A DNA stretch of 64,000 bases from Ramlibacter montanisoli (GCF_013087525.1 NZ_JABFCS010000001.1:124001-188000); one strand, 5' to 3'; shown: positions 17,544 to 28,831, counted from the first letter of the stretch. The notes: generated by a model not told the origin, from the sequence alone. Made by a program: numbers and translations.

Positions 17544-18016
17544 GGCCGGCCTTTCGGCGCGCCGGCGGCGAGCTTGATCGCTTCGCGGATGCGCACGTAG
17601 GTCCCGCACCGGCAGATGTTCCCCGACATGGCGGCGTCGATGTCGGCGTCGCTCGGGTCCGGCTTGTCCCGCAGCAGCGCCATGGCCGACATGATCTGCC
17701 CGGACTGGCAGTAGCCGCATTGCACGACCTCGAGGTCGAGCCAGGCACGCTGCACCCGCGCACCCGCGTCGCTGCGGGACGCGGCCTCGATGGTGGTCAC
17801 GGCCTTTCCCTCCACCGCCGATACCGGCAGCACGCACGAGCGGGTGGGCTGGCCATCGACGTGCACGGTGCAGGCGCCGCATTGCGCCACGCCGCAGCCG
17901 AACTTGGTGCCGGTCATGCCGAGCACGTCCCGCAGCACCCACAGCAAGGGCATGTCGGCGGGCACTTCGACCGGCTTCGCTTCACCATTGATCCGCAAAT
18001 TCCTCGTTCCAGACAC
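17540..18016 (-). CDS. iorA: [2Fe-2S] subunit of molybdenum hydroxylase
   Basis: About 158 aa, the usual length. The plant-type cluster motif [16 protein letters not shown] plus a later Cys, and the second cluster CGYCQSG...CRCG, define the XdhC/IorA-like electron-transfer subunit. I choose GTG 18016 because AAAGGAG sits 6 nt upstream, which is a better site than the ATG at 18031. Its stop overlaps iorB (ATGA), so the two are coupled and form one enzyme. The product passes electrons from the molybdenum centre to an unknown acceptor. A copy of the recurrent motif lies about 160 bp upstream, in the gap shared with the FixJ-type gene. Confidence 0.88.
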   Translation of the reverse strand: MSGTRNLRINGEAKPVEVPADMPLLWVLRDVLGMTGTKFGCGVAQCGACTVHVDGQPTRSCVLPVSAVEGKAVTTIEAASRSDAGARVQRAWLDLEVVQCGYCQSGQIMSAMALLRDKPDPSDADIDAAMSGNICRCGTYVRIREAIKLAAGAPKGRP

Positions 18017-18177
18017 GGGCGCTCCTTTCATGGGTTCCGCGGACCGGGAAGAGGGCCGGCCCGCGGCCACTATCGGATGCGGCCGGCGCGGGGGCATCGA
18101 CGGAAAGTTCGGGCAGCGCCCCTCCTGGGACGGAGCCGGGCACCGGCCGAAAGGCGGGCCAGCCACTGCGAGACTCA

Positions 18178-18215
18178 TCAATACCAAGGTGTCTGTTTAC
18201 GTGGCGGATCAATGG
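18178..18215. promoter_or_regulatory. recurrent regulatory motif between iorA and a FixJ-type gene
   Basis: AATACCAAGGTGTCTG, then TTTACGTGG, then ATCAATGGG. The outer CAATGG and the ACC-AA-GGT core are kept. It lies 67 bp before the FixJ-type start (18282) and in the divergent gap to iorA. The GTTTAC segment is shared with the copy at 32509-32541. Confidence 0.6.
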
Positions 18216-18281
18216 GAGCATGCTGCCGCGTGGCCACGGCCGCGGGAGATCGGTGCCGCGCCGGCAGCCCGAGGAGTCGGA

Positions 18282-18941
18282 ATGAGGCATGAAGCTGCAG
18301 ACCAGGCCCGGACCGCCCCGGCCCAGGCCCTTCCCACGGTGTTCGTCGTGGACGACGACGTGTCCGTGCGGGAGGCGCTGGAGATGCTGATCCGCTCCGC
18401 CGGCTGGGAGGCGGAAACCTTCGCGTCCGCCGAGCATTTCCTGGCACGCCCGCGCCTGCTCGCCCCGAGTTGCCTGGTCCTCGACATGGCGATGCCCGGG
18501 GTCGGCGGACTGGAGCTGCAGCAGCGGCTGGCGGCGGAACGCACGGACTTGCCGATCATCTTCCTCACCGGCTATGGCGACGTGCCGCAGACGGTGCGGG
18601 CGATGAAGGCGGGCGCCAGGGAGTTCCTGACCAAGCCCTTCAGCCCCGACGTGATGCTGGCGGCGATCGCCAGCGCGCTGGAGCGCAGCCGCGCGGCCAT
18701 GCACGCGGAGGCGCACACCGGCGCGCTGCGCGCGCGCTACGAGTCACTGAGCCGGCGCGAGCGCGAGGTCATGGGGCTGGTGGTCACGGGCCTGCTGAAC
18801 AAGCAGGTGGCGGGGGAGCTCGGGATCAGCGAGATCACGGTGAAGGTGCATCGCGGCAGCGTGATGCGCAAGATGCAGGCGGGCTCGCTCGCTGAGCTGG
18901 TCACCATGGCCGCCGAACTGGGCATCCGGGGCTCGCCGTGA
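18282..18941 (+). CDS. FixJ/NodW-type response regulator
   Basis: About 219 aa. ATG 18282 follows GAGGAG. The receiver has [20 protein letters not shown], the phospho-acceptor in [22 protein letters not shown] and FLTKPFSP. The LuxR-type helix-turn-helix reads [20 protein letters not shown], then [19 protein letters not shown]. The recognition helix is nearly the same as in the 11844-12476 regulator (ITVKAHRG versus ITVKVHRG), so both probably read the same DNA site. The stop overlaps the start of the giant kinase (GTGA), making kinase and regulator a coupled pair. Confidence 0.94.
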   Translation: MRHEAADQARTAPAQALPTVFVVDDDVSVREALEMLIRSAGWEAETFASAEHFLARPRLLAPSCLVLDMAMPGVGGLELQQRLAAERTDLPIIFLTGYGDVPQTVRAMKAGAREFLTKPFSPDVMLAAIASALERSRAAMHAEAHTGALRARYESLSRREREVMGLVVTGLLNKQVAGELGISEITVKVHRGSVMRKMQAGSLAELVTMAAELGIRGSP

Positions 18942-21900
18942 GCGAACTCTCGCTGGACGACGCCGGCCACGATGACGATGCGTCCGGCGAGATGCTCTGG
19001 CAGGACGGCGAACGCGCGTTCTGCCGGATCTCGCGCCGCCTGGACACGGGCACCCGGCAGCTGTGCGTCGCGGTCGTCCCGGGCGGCGATCTCCCGCCCG
19101 CCGCGATGGTGCGGCGCCTGCGGCACGAGTTCGAGTTGCGCGAACACCTGGATGGTGCCTGGGCCCTGCGGCCGCTGGAACTGATTCCCGAGGGCGGCCG
19201 GGCCATCCTGGTGCTGGAGGATCATGGCGGCGAGCCGCTCGAGCGCCTGCTCGGCGCGCCGATGGAACTGGGGCGCTTCCTCAGGGTCGCGATCGCGATC
19301 ACCGAGGCCCTGGGCCAGCTGCACGGGCGCGGCCTGGTCCACAAGGACATGAAGCCGGGCAACGTGTTCGTGGACGCGGCCGATCGCGTTCGGCTCACGG
19401 GCTTCGGCATCGCCTCGCGCCTGCCGCGCGAACGCCAGGCACCGGAGCCGCCGGAGGTCATCGCCGGCACGCTGGCCTACATGGCACCGGAGCAGACCGG
19501 ACGCATGAACCGCTCCATCGACACGCGCAGCGACCTCTACTCCCTCGGCGTCACCTTCTACCAGATGCTCACCGGCACGCTGCCCTTCAGCGCGTCGGAT
19601 CCCATGGGCTGGGTCCATTGCCACATCGCCAAGCGCCCGGTTCCGCCCGCGGAGCGCGCGTGGATGCCCGCGGCGGTCTCGCACATCGTGCTGAAGCTGC
19701 TGGCCAAGACGGCGGAGGACCGCTACCAGACGACCGCCGGCGTCGCGGCCGACCTGAAGCGCTGCCGCGCGCTGCTGGAGGCGACCGGCGCCGTGCCGGC
19801 CTTTCCTCTCGGCACGCACGACGTGCCCGACGCGCTGCGCATCCCGGAGAAGCTCTACGGGCGCGAGGCGGAAGTGGCGGCCCTGCTCGCGGCGTTCGAA
19901 CGCGTCATCGCGCACGGCACGCCGGAACTGGTGCTCGTGCGCGGCTACTCCGGCGTGGGCAAGTCCTCGGTGGTGAGCGAGCTGCACAAGGCGATCGTGC
20001 AGCGCCGGGGCCTGTTCGCCTCCGGCAAGTTCGAGCAGTACCGGCGCGACGTGCCCTACGCCACGGTGGCGCAGGCCTTCCGCTCGCTGATGCGCCAGCT
20101 GCTCGCCCGCAGCGAACCGGAACTCGCGCGCTGGCGGCAGTCGCTGACCGAGGCGCTGGCCGGCCAGGGCGAGCTGATGGTGCGCATCATCCCGGAACTC
20201 GAGCTCCTGGTCGGCGCGCAGCCCACCGTGCCCGAGCTGCCGCCGCAGGACGCGCAGGCCCGCTTCCAGCGGGTGTTCCGCCGGCTGGTCGGCGTGTTCG
20301 CGCGTCCCGAGCATCCGCTGGTGCTGTTCCTGGACGACCTGCAATGGCTGGACGCGGCGACGCTGACGCTGCTGGCCGACCTGGCCACCCACTCGGAGGT
20401 GCACGACCTCCTGCTCGTGGGCGCCTACCGCGACAACGAGGTGGATGCCTCCCACCCGCTGATGCGCAGCCTGGAGGCGATCCGTGCTGCCGGCGCGTCG
20501 GTCGGCGAGATCGTGCTGGCGCCGCTGGCGCTGCACGACGTGGGCGCACTGATCGCCGATTCGCTCCATTGCGACGTGGACGGCGCCCGTCACCTGACCC
20601 GCCTGGTGCATGAAAAGACGGGAGGCAATCCCTTCTTCGCCATCCAGTTCCTCGGCGCGCTCGGCGAGGAGAAGCTGCTGGCCTACGACGCCGGGGCTGC
20701 GGCCTGGGTGGCGGACCTCGCGCGCATCCACGCCAAGGGCTATACCGACAACGTGGTCGACCTGATGGTGGGCAAGCTGGCCCGGCTGCCGGGCGCGACC
20801 TGCGAAGGGCTCAAGCAGCTCGCCTGCCTGGGAAGCGTCGCGCGCTTCGGCACCCTCGAGCGCATCTTCGGGCAATCGGCGGACGCGGTCCATGCCTCGC
20901 TGTGGGACGCGGTGCGCGACGGGCTGCTGCTGCGAACCGGGGAGGGCTATGCGTTCGTGCACGACCGGGTGCAGGAGGCGGCGTACTCGCTGGTCGACCC
21001 GCACCACCGGCCGGCCGTCCACCTGAGCCTGGCGCGCGCCCTGCTGCGGGACATGCATCCGGACGAAGTCATCGACGTCGTCGACCAGTTCAACCGGGGC
21101 GCAGCGTTGCTGGTCGACCCGCAGGAGCGCGAGCGCATCGCGCAGCTCGACCTGCTGGCGGGACGCAGGGCGAAGTCGTCGGCCGCCTATGCGTCGGCCG
21201 CCACCTACTTCGCCGCCGGCATGCGCCTGCTTCCGGACGACGCGTGGAGCAGGCGCTACGAGCTTGCGTTCGGCCTGTGGCTGGAACGCGCCGAGTGCGA
21301 GCACCTGGGCGGAAACCTCGATGCGGCCGAGCCGATCATCTGCGGGCTCTTGTCGCACTGCGCCTCCAAGGCGGACAGGGCAGCGGCCTATCGCCTGAAG
21401 ATCGACCTGCACGTGATGAAGGGCGAGAACGCCAAGGCGATCGACAGCGCGGTGGCATGCCTGGGGCTGCTGGGCATCGAGATCTGCGCGCACCCCACGC
21501 GGGCCCAGGTGGAGACCGAGCTCGCGAAGGTATGGCGCAACCTCGGGGACCGCCCGATCGAAAGCCTGGCCGGACTCCCGCCGATGACGGACCCGGAAAA
21601 GCAGGCGGCCATGCTGGTGCTGTCGGTGATCTACGCGCCCGCCTATTTCACCGACCGCAACCTGCTGCACCTGCACATGTGCCACATGGTCAACCTGACG
21701 CTGGAGCACGGCACGAGCGAGGCTTCGGCGGCAGGCTATGCCTGCTTCGGCGTCACCGTCGGCCCCAACTTCGGCCGCTATGCCGACGGCTACCGCTTCT
21801 GCAGGCTCGCCTGCGACATGGTGGAGCGGCCGGAGCTCGCGGGCTACCGGCCCAAGGTCTACGTCTCCACGGAGATGGCCTTCCTGTGGACCCAGCCGGT

Positions 21901-24468
21901 CGGCACCGCGCTGCACTACGTGCAGGCGGCCCAGCGGGCCGCCATCGAGGCCGGCGACCCGGCCATCGGCTGCTACGCCGCCACCCACATCGTGACGGAC
22001 CTGCTGCTGCGCGGGGACCACCTCGACGACGTGCTGCGCGAGAGCGAGCGCGGCGTGGAATTCGCGCGCAAGGCGAACTTCCGCGACATCGTCGACGTGA
22101 TCCGCGGCCAGCAGCAGTTCGTGCAGGACATGCGCGGGCGCACGGCCCACTTTTCCACCTTCAGCGGCGCGGGGTTCGACGAGACCGCCTTCGAGGCGGC
22201 CCTCACGCCGGACCGCATGGCCACCATGATGTGCTTCTACTGGCTCCTGAAGCTGCAGGCGCGCTTCCTGTCCGGCGACCTCGACGCGGCGCTGGACGCG
22301 GCGGCCAGGGCGAAGGCGCTCCTGTGGTCGGCTGACGGGCACATCCAGCTGGTGGACTACCACTTCCACACCGCGCTCACGATCGCCGCGGGCTGCCGGG
22401 CGCCCTCCGGGGCGCGGCCGGAAGCGTCCGAAACGCTGGCCGCGCACCTGGCGCAGCTCGCTCAATGGGTGGACAACGGTGCCGCCAGCTTCAGGGACCG
22501 CCATGCGCTGCTGCAGGCCGAGGCCGCCCGCGTGGCGGGCCGCGACCTGGACGCGCAGCGCCTGTACGAGCAGGCGATCCGGCTCGCGCGGCAGGACCGC
22601 TTCATCCACAACGAGGCGCTCGCCAGCGAACTCGCCGGTCGCTTCTATGCGGACCGGGGATTCGAGGAGATCGCTGCGCTCTACCTGAAGAAGGCCCGCG
22701 GCTGCTACCTGCGGTGGGGAGCCGCCGGCAAGGTGCGGCAACTCGACGAAGCGCACCCCGGGCTGCGGGACGAGGAAGCGGCAGCCGCCGCGACGGGCAC
22801 GATCGGCGCGCCCGTGGAGCACCTCGACCTGGCCACCGTGCTCAAGGTCTCGCAGGCGGTCTCGGGCGAGATCGTGCTGGAGAAGATGCTCGAGACGCTG
22901 ATGCTCACCGCCATCGAACATGCCGGCGCCGAGCGCGGGGTGCTGACGCTGGCGGTGGCCGGCGAGCAGCGGGTCGCGGCGGAGGCCACGACCACCGGCG
23001 ACCGCGTCGCCGTGCAATTGCGCGACCAGGCGCTCGCCGAGGCGGCCGTGCCGCAATCCGTGTTCCTCTACGTCCTGCGCACGCAGGAAGCCGTGGTGCT
23101 CGATGACGCGGTGGCGCACGGTCCGTTTTCCGGCGACCCCTACATCGTGGAACGCCGCACGCGCTCCGTCCTGTGCCTGCCTCTGCTCAAGCAGGGCAAG
23201 GTGACCGGGGTGCTGTACCTCGAGAACAACCTGGCGGCGCGCGCCTTCGCGCCCAGCCGCCTGGCCACGCTGAAGCTGCTGGCGTCCGAAGCGGCCATGT
23301 CGCTGGAGAATTCGCGCCTGTACCGTGACCTCGCCGTGCGCGAAGCGCGGATCCGGCGCCTGGTGGAGGCCAACATCATCGGCATCTTCATCTGGGACAC
23401 CAGGGGCCGCGTGCTCGATGCCAACGATGCGTTCCTGCGCATGGTCGGCTACGACCGGGAGGACCTGGTCTCCCGGCGCCTGCGCTGGACCGAGCTCACG
23501 CCGCCGGAATGGCGCGAGCAGGATGAACAGCACGCGCCGGCGCTGAAGGTCGCCGGCAGCCTGCAGCCCTACGAGAAGGAGTACTTCCGGAAGGACGGCA
23601 GCCGCGTGCCGGTGCTGATCGGCGCGGCGATGTACGAGGAGGCCAGCGACGAGGGCGTGGCCTTCGTGCTCGATCTCAGCGAGCGCAAGCGCGCCGAGCA
23701 CGAGGCGCGCCGCAGCGAACGCCGCCTGCACGAGATGCAGATGCGCCTGGTGGACGCCAACCGCATCGCCACCGCCGGGCACCTGTCCGCCGCGATCGCG
23801 CATGAGCTCAACCAGCCGCTGGCCGGCATGGTGACCAACGCCAGCACCTGCCTGCGGCGGCTGGCGGCCGATCCACCCAACGTCGAAGGCGCGAGCGAAA
23901 CGGCACGGCGCATGATCCGCGACGCCAACCGCGCGTCCGACGTCATCCAGCGCCTGCGCGCGCTGTTCGGCAACAAGGAAACGGCGGCCGAATGGCTGGA
24001 CCTGAACGAAGCCGCGCAGGAGGTGATCGCGCTGTCGTCGGCGGCGCTGCAGAAGGATCGGGTGTCCGTGCACTGCGAGCTGGCCGAGGACCTGCCGCCG
24101 GTGCGCGGCGACCGCGTGCAGCTGCAGCAGGTGATCATGAACCTGTTGCGCAATGCGGGGACGCGATGCGGGACGTGGACGAACGATCCCGGCGCGTGGC
24201 GATCCGCACCCGCCGCGACGACGGCGACTGCGTGCGCCTGACGGTTCAGGACGCCGGCGTCGGGCTGGACGCCGGCAGCGCGGAGCGGCTGTTCGAGGCG
24301 TTCTACACGACCAAGAGCGCGGGCATGGGGATCGGCCTGTCGGTCAGCCGCTCCATCATCGAGCGCCACCACGGGCGGCTCTGGGCGGAACCGAACGAGG
24401 GTCCGGGCGCGAGTTTTTCCTTTTCCATCCCGCGTGAACCGGCGGCCCGCGCCGCGCCGGACGGCTGA
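18938..24468 (+). CDS. giant Ser/Thr kinase - STAND ATPase - GAF - PAS - histidine kinase (frame broken near 24157)
   Basis: About 1,843 aa when repaired. Domains in order: protein kinase (residues 20-285; catalytic loop [17 protein letters not shown] motif in [13 protein letters not shown]; the Mg-binding DFG is GFG); ATPase (Walker [15 protein letters not shown] near 345, Walker [13 protein letters not shown] near 470); helical TPR-like region (600-1300); GAF (about 1310-1450); PAS (about 1470-1590); HisKA with [12 protein letters not shown]; HATPase_c with [12 protein letters not shown]. The N and G boxes are split by one missing base near 24157 (NAG to DAM). The GTG start overlaps the FixJ-type stop. 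This matches the trifunctional Ser/Thr kinase/ATPase/histidine kinase class. The ligand is unknown. Confidence 0.9.
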
Positions 24469-24483
24469 CCCGCGGCGGGGCCC

Positions 24484-26178
24484 TCACACCAGCGAAGTCT
24501 CGGCCCGCGCCGACTGGCCGGCGGCCATGCCGACCGGAACCGCGAAGCGGAAGGTGGCCCCAGGCCCCTCGTTCGCCGCCGCCCACATCCGTCCCCGGTG
24601 GTGTTCGATGATGGAGCGGCTGACCGACAGGCCGATGCCCATGCCGTCTTCCTTGGTCGTGTAGAAGGACTCGAACAGGCGTTCCGGCGCCTGCGTGCCG
24701 AAACCCTCGCCGGCATCGCACACCGACAGGTGCACGTTGCCGTCGCCGGGCACCTGCGTCTTCACCAGCAGCCGGCGCGGGCGGTCGTCGACCCGCTTCA
24801 TCGCGTCGCAGGCGTTGCGGACCAAATTCAGCATCACCTGCTGCAGCTGCACGCGGTCGCCGCGCACCGGCGGCAGGAGTTCGGCGAACTCGGTGCGGAC
24901 CTCCACCCGGTGGCGTTGCAGCTCGGCGCCGGACAGGGCCAGCACTTCCCTGGCGGCGTCGTTGAGGTCCACCAGCTCGGTGGCCGTTTCCCGCTTGCCG
25001 AACAGCGCCCGCAAGCGCCGGATCACTTCGGCGGCACGCGTGCCGTCGCGCAGCAGGCGCTCCGCGGCGCGGGTGGCGATCCTGACGTCGGGCGGGTCGC
25101 AGGTCAGCTTGCGCAGGCAGGTGCTTGCATTGGTGAGGATGCCCGAGAGCGGCTGGTTGACTTCGTGCGCGATGGACGCCGCCAGCACGCCGAGGGTCGT
25201 GATCCGCGCGACGTGGGCCAGCTCCGAGCTCGCCTTGGCGAGCGCGTCTTCTGCCAGCCGGCGCCCGGTGATGTCCTGGATCGCACCGGTGTAGTCCGGC
25301 TCGCCGTCCTCGCCGAGGCGGCTGCGCGCGATCACGTGGAGGTAGCGGACCGACGCATCCGGCAGCTGCAGGCGGCAGTCGAATTCCACGTCCCGGCTGC
25401 TGCTGCGCACGTACTGCAGGTGCTGCCGGAAGGAGGCGCGGTCCTCCGGGTGCACGTGCTGCTCCACCAGCGCCATCGTCACGAGCGTGCCCTGCGGGAT
25501 CCGGAAGATGCGGTACGTCTCGTCCGACCAGGCGATCTCGTCCTTGTCCGGCAGCCAGCTGAAGCTGCCGGTGGCGCTCAGGCGCTGCGTTTCCGCCAGC
25601 AGCTCCTTGCTGCGCTGCAATTCCCTGGTGCGCTGCGCGACCCGCCGGTCGAGCTCCTCGGCCACGCCCTTCTGCATGCTGAGCGTGCGCGCTTCCTGCA
25701 AGCCCATGGCGGCCTGGTTCGCGGTCACGCTCAGGAGCAGCCGTTCGCCCGGTGTGGGGAATCCGGCGCGTTGCGAAGCCGCGACGAGGACGCCGTCGCC
25801 CTGCCAGCCCAGGCGGAACGTGACGACCGTCACTTCGTCACCGGCGAAATGCATGCGTGCCTGCGCGGGCCACGCGGCGGGCGCCGGTCCGAGGCATTCG
25901 GCGAGCAGCAGGCCCAGCCCTTCGACCGGCCTTTCCGCGGGCCCGGTCCGGCCCGCCCGCATGATCTCTGCGGGTGTGCCGCCGGCCACCGCTTCCAGCC
26001 GCACGTACACGAAGTCCGGCTGCAGGATGCGCAGGATTGCGTCGGCCAGCGCGCGGCCGACGTGGGACGGATCGCCTCCGCGCCAGATGGCCGGCAGCGT
26101 CACGACCGCGAGCAGGTCGTTCAGGAACGCCTTGGGGTCGCTGCCGTCGCGCGCCTGGCGCTCCATGTCCGGGTTCAT
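24484..26178 (-). CDS. cytoplasmic GAF-like/PAS sensor histidine kinase
   Basis: About 564 aa with no membrane segment. An N-terminal GAF-like region (residues 15-190) is followed by a coiled coil (AEELDRRVAQRTRELQRSKE) and a PAS domain (SATGSFSWLPDKDEIAWSDE onward). HisKA has IAHEVNQPLSGILTNASTCL, and HATPase_c has QVMLNLVRNACDAM and [12 protein letters not shown]. The core resembles the other kinases here. The start at 26178 is one of two nearby ATGs (26166 is possible). It is downstream of the MEDS-domain gene and almost certainly co-transcribed, so the two may act together. It converges on the giant kinase gene with a 15-nt gap. Confidence 0.9.
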   Translation of the reverse strand: MNPDMERQARDGSDPKAFLNDLLAVVTLPAIWRGGDPSHVGRALADAILRILQPDFVYVRLEAVAGGTPAEIMRAGRTGPAERPVEGLGLLLAECLGPAPAAWPAQARMHFAGDEVTVVTFRLGWQGDGVLVAASQRAGFPTPGERLLLSVTANQAAMGLQEARTLSMQKGVAEELDRRVAQRTRELQRSKELLAETQRLSATGSFSWLPDKDEIAWSDETYRIFRIPQGTLVTMALVEQHVHPEDRASFRQHLQYVRSSSRDVEFDCRLQLPDASVRYLHVIARSRLGEDGEPDYTGAIQDITGRRLAEDALAKASSELAHVARITTLGVLAASIAHEVNQPLSGILTNASTCLRKLTCDPPDVRIATRAAERLLRDGTRAAEVIRRLRALFGKRETATELVDLNDAAREVLALSGAELQRHRVEVRTEFAELLPPVRGDRVQLQQVMLNLVRNACDAMKRVDDRPRRLLVKTQVPGDGNVHLSVCDAGEGFGTQAPERLFESFYTTKEDGMGIGLSVSRSIIEHHRGRMWAAANEGPGATFRFAVPVGMAAGQSARAETSLV

Positions 26179-26198
26179 GCCAACTGGGAGCGGGGGCG

Positions 26199-26819
26199 TC
26201 AGTGCGCGTGCAGCTCCTGCAGGAAGCGCTCCGGCTGCACGAAGAACGGGTTCTCCTGGAGGATGCCGCCGATGATGACCATCGGATGGGTCCGCAAGGC
26301 CTCGATCACGACGTCGCCCGAGAAGCGGTTCAGGTCGTAGCAGCAGATGACCGCGTCGGCGTCCTCCGGCCACATGGTGTTGACCTTCGCCTCGAACGCG
26401 AGCAGCTGCCCGACGTTCGCGCGCGGGTCCAGCGCCCATTCGGCGTGCGCGACGAAGCGCGTGAGGGGGTAGCCCTGCGCGCGCCCGCCCGCCAGCACCG
26501 CTTCCAGCTGCGCCAGCATGCGGTCGGCGTCGAAATCGCCCTGGGCGAAGAAGGTGTCTGCCCAGTCATGCACGGCGAGCTGGCCGTCCCGGCCGGCGCT
26601 TCCCGCATCGATGCCGAAGGACGCCATGCGGCGCAGGTGCTCGTCGCGCAGGGCCGGGTCGATGATGTGGACCGCCTTGTGGCCGGCGGCCAGGCCATCG
26701 CGGATGTAGGGCAGCGTGGCTTCGTACTGTTCGTCCGCGCCGTGGAAGAACGCGCAGACGTGCCTGGCGTGGCAGAGGTGGGATCCTGCAAGGGGAATCG
26801 GGGCCGCGGCCGGGGTCAT
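26199..26819 (-). CDS. MEDS (DcmR-type sensory) domain protein
   Basis: About 206 aa. HVCAFFHGADEQYEATLPYI, then GLAAGHKAVHIIDPALRDEH, and a later DAVICCYDLNRFSG match the MEDS domain, which is thought to bind small molecules and is often fused or adjacent to regulators and kinases. There is no DNA-binding domain. The next gene, 20 nt downstream, is a PAS kinase, so this looks like a sensory subunit for that kinase. A well-formed half-site of the recurrent motif is 54 bp upstream of the start. Confidence 0.85.
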   Translation of the reverse strand: MTPAAAPIPLAGSHLCHARHVCAFFHGADEQYEATLPYIRDGLAAGHKAVHIIDPALRDEHLRRMASFGIDAGSAGRDGQLAVHDWADTFFAQGDFDADRMLAQLEAVLAGGRAQGYPLTRFVAHAEWALDPRANVGQLLAFEAKVNTMWPEDADAVICCYDLNRFSGDVVIEALRTHPMVIIGGILQENPFFVQPERFLQELHAH

Positions 26820-26872
26820 GGCGTACTCCGTCGAAAGAGGGAGCGCAGCTTAGGCCCCCGCCCGTACGCCGT

Positions 26873-26887
26873 CCATTGCACCTTCGT
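26873..26887. promoter_or_regulatory. recurrent motif half-site before the MEDS-kinase operon
   Basis: CCATTGCACCTTCGT, with the outer CCATTG fully conserved. It sits in the 92-nt gap between the ABC ATPase gene end (26912) and the MEDS gene start (26819). Only one arm is clear. Confidence 0.55.
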
Positions 26888-26911
26888 ATGAGCCGCGGAC
26901 CGGATGGTGTG

Positions 26912-27696
26912 TCAGGCCAGGACCTCGGGCGGCAGCTCCCCGGGCGCCCGGGCGCCGGTCATCACGGCCACCGTGTCGCTCATGCTGATCCTGCGCGGGT
27001 CCACCACCGCGGCCCGCCTGCCGAGGCGGGCGATGTGGATGCGGTCGGCGATCTCGAACACGTGCGGCATGTCGTGGCTGACGAGGATCACGGAGAGGCC
27101 GCGGTCGCGCACACGCCGGATCAGGTCCAGCACCATGTTCCCTTCCTTCACGCCGAGGGCGGCCGTGGGTTCGTCCATCAGCACCACGTGGCGCGCGAAG
27201 GCGGCGGCGCGGGCGACGGCCACGCACTGCCGCTGGCCGCCGGAGAGGGTTTCCACCCGCTGGTTCATGGAGCGGATGCCCACCTTCAGCTCGCTCATGC
27301 GGGCCATGCTCTCCTCCACCATGCGGCGCTTGTCGATCAGGCCCAGCCGGCCCAGCACGCCGGGGCGGCGCAGCTCGCGCCCGAGGAACAGGTTCTCGGC
27401 GATGGTCATGGCCGGGGCGACGGCCAGGTCCTGGTACACGGTCTCGATACCCGCGCGGCGCGCGTCCATCGGGCTGCGGAACTGGGCGGGGTTCCCGCCC
27501 AGCCAGATCTCGCCGGCATCCGGCCGCAGCGCGCCCGACAGCGCCTTGACCAGCGAGGACTTGCCCGCGCCGTTGTCGCCGATCACGGCCAGGATCTCGC
27601 CCGCGCGCAGCTCAGGTCCGCGTCGCGCAGGGCGATCACGTGGCCGTAGCGCTTGATCAGGCCGCGGGCCTGCAACACCAGGGGCGCGGGATTCAC
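26912..27696 (-). CDS. sugar ABC transporter ATP-binding protein (frame broken near 27605)
   Basis: About 261 aa. Walker A is VIGDNGAGKSSLVKAL, the signature is VETLSGGQRQCVAVARA, Walker B is HVVLMDEPTAAL, and the switch His is in ILVSHDMPHV. It has a single ATPase domain, as in FrcA-type transporters, rather than the two of RbsA/XylG. The N-terminal 31 residues (LVLQARGLIKRYGHVIALRD) are in another frame, because CTGGAGCTG seems to have lost one G near 27605. GTG 27696 overlaps the permease stop (GTGA). Confidence 0.88.
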
Positions 27697-28647
27697 GGCG
27701 CCCCCTTGCGCGAGAGCTGGTCGGCCGCCACGGCCAGGATCACCAGCACGCCCGTGACCAGGACCTGGTAGATCGAAGACACGCCCATCAGGATGAGGCC
27801 GTTGCGGAACACGCCGATGATGAGCGCCCCGATCAGCGTGCCCAGCACCACGCCCCGGCCGCCGAACAGGCTGGTTCCACCCAGCACGACGGCCGTGATG
27901 GCGTCGAGGTTCTCGGTGTGGCCCGCGTTCGGGTCGCCGGCGCCGACGCGCGCACCGACAGCAGCGATGCGATGCCATAGAACACGCCCGCCAGCACGTA
28001 CACCCCCAGCAGCACGCGCTGCGAGGCGATGCCGGCCAGGCGCGCGGCCTCCGGATGGTTGCCGACCGCATAGACGTGCCGGCCGGCGGCGGTCTCGCGC
28101 AGCGCGAACCAGGTCGCCAGGTACAGCGCCAGCATCAGCACCGCGCCATGGACGATGCCGGTGCTGCCGATGGCGAAGGTGTTGCCCAGCCAGGTCATGC
28201 CCGCCGGCACCTCGGTCACCGTCTGCGACTTCGAATAGAGCTGCGTGACCGCGAACGCGATGTTCAGCGTGCCGAGCGTCACGATGAAGGGGGCAGCCTG
28301 GCCTTGGTGACCAGCAGTCCGTTGAGGAGGCCGAACAGCGCCGTCACGGCAATGCCGCAGGCGATGGCCAGCGGCACCGGCAGGCCGGAGTCGGCCGCGA
28401 GCTTGGTCATCACGATGCCGCCCAGGGCCATGACCATGCCGCACGAAAGGTCGATGCCCGCCGTGAGGATGACGAGTGTCTGGCCGATCGCGATCACGCC
28501 CACCACCATCACCTGCTGCAGGATCAGCGACAGGTTCTGCGCCGACAGGAAGCGGTCGCTTTGCGAAGCGAAGAACGCACACGCGAGCACGAGCGCGAGC
28601 AAGGGACCGAGGGGAGCCAGGTGCGGCGGCAGCGCGGAATTCTCCAT
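27693..28647 (-). CDS. sugar ABC transporter permease (frames broken near 27945 and 28293)
   Basis: About 318 aa when repaired, with the usual 8-10 membrane helices of the RbsC/FrcC family. Segments are [60 protein letters not shown] and [20 protein letters not shown]. The AGIDLS and GGTSLFGG motifs are diagnostic for this permease class. A C-run is one base short near 28293 (RLPPFIV), and a second shift lies in GCGCGCG near 27945 ([10 protein letters not shown]). The start at 28647 has AGGAGACGAC upstream. It is divergent from the binding-protein gene. Confidence 0.88.
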
Positions 28648-28780
28648 GTCGTCTCCTGCGGGCGTCGACGTGGCCATCCGGTGCCAACGGCGCGCGTGAC
28701 TGGTAAGGCCGAGCACGGGGCCCTTTGCCCGCGTAGACCGCATGGGTGCTCGCGTCCTACACTGTCCCGGCCAATGCCAT

Positions 28781-28794
28781 GGGAGTCAACTCCC
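28781..28794. promoter_or_regulatory. 14-bp palindrome upstream of the binding-protein gene
   Basis: GGGAGT-CA-ACTCCC is a perfect inverted repeat 38 bp before ATG 28832, in the divergent gap between permease and binding protein. It may be an operator for the transporter. No regulator gene for it is recognisable nearby. Confidence 0.4.
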
Positions 28795-28831
28795 GGTTCG
28801 TCCGCATTCGTCCTGCCCGAGGGGAATCCCG

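Noticed and set aside
18737-24073. A 1,778-codon open frame on the minus strand opposite the giant kinase gene
   Set aside because: It is the antisense shadow of a high-G+C gene. Its translation is rich in Arg, Gly, His and Gln with no motif, while the plus strand has a full set of recognisable domains.
28742-28831. Upstream extension of the sugar-binding protein to an earlier ATG
   Set aside because: It would place about 30 non-signal residues before a clear signal peptide. ATG 28832 has its own ribosome site.
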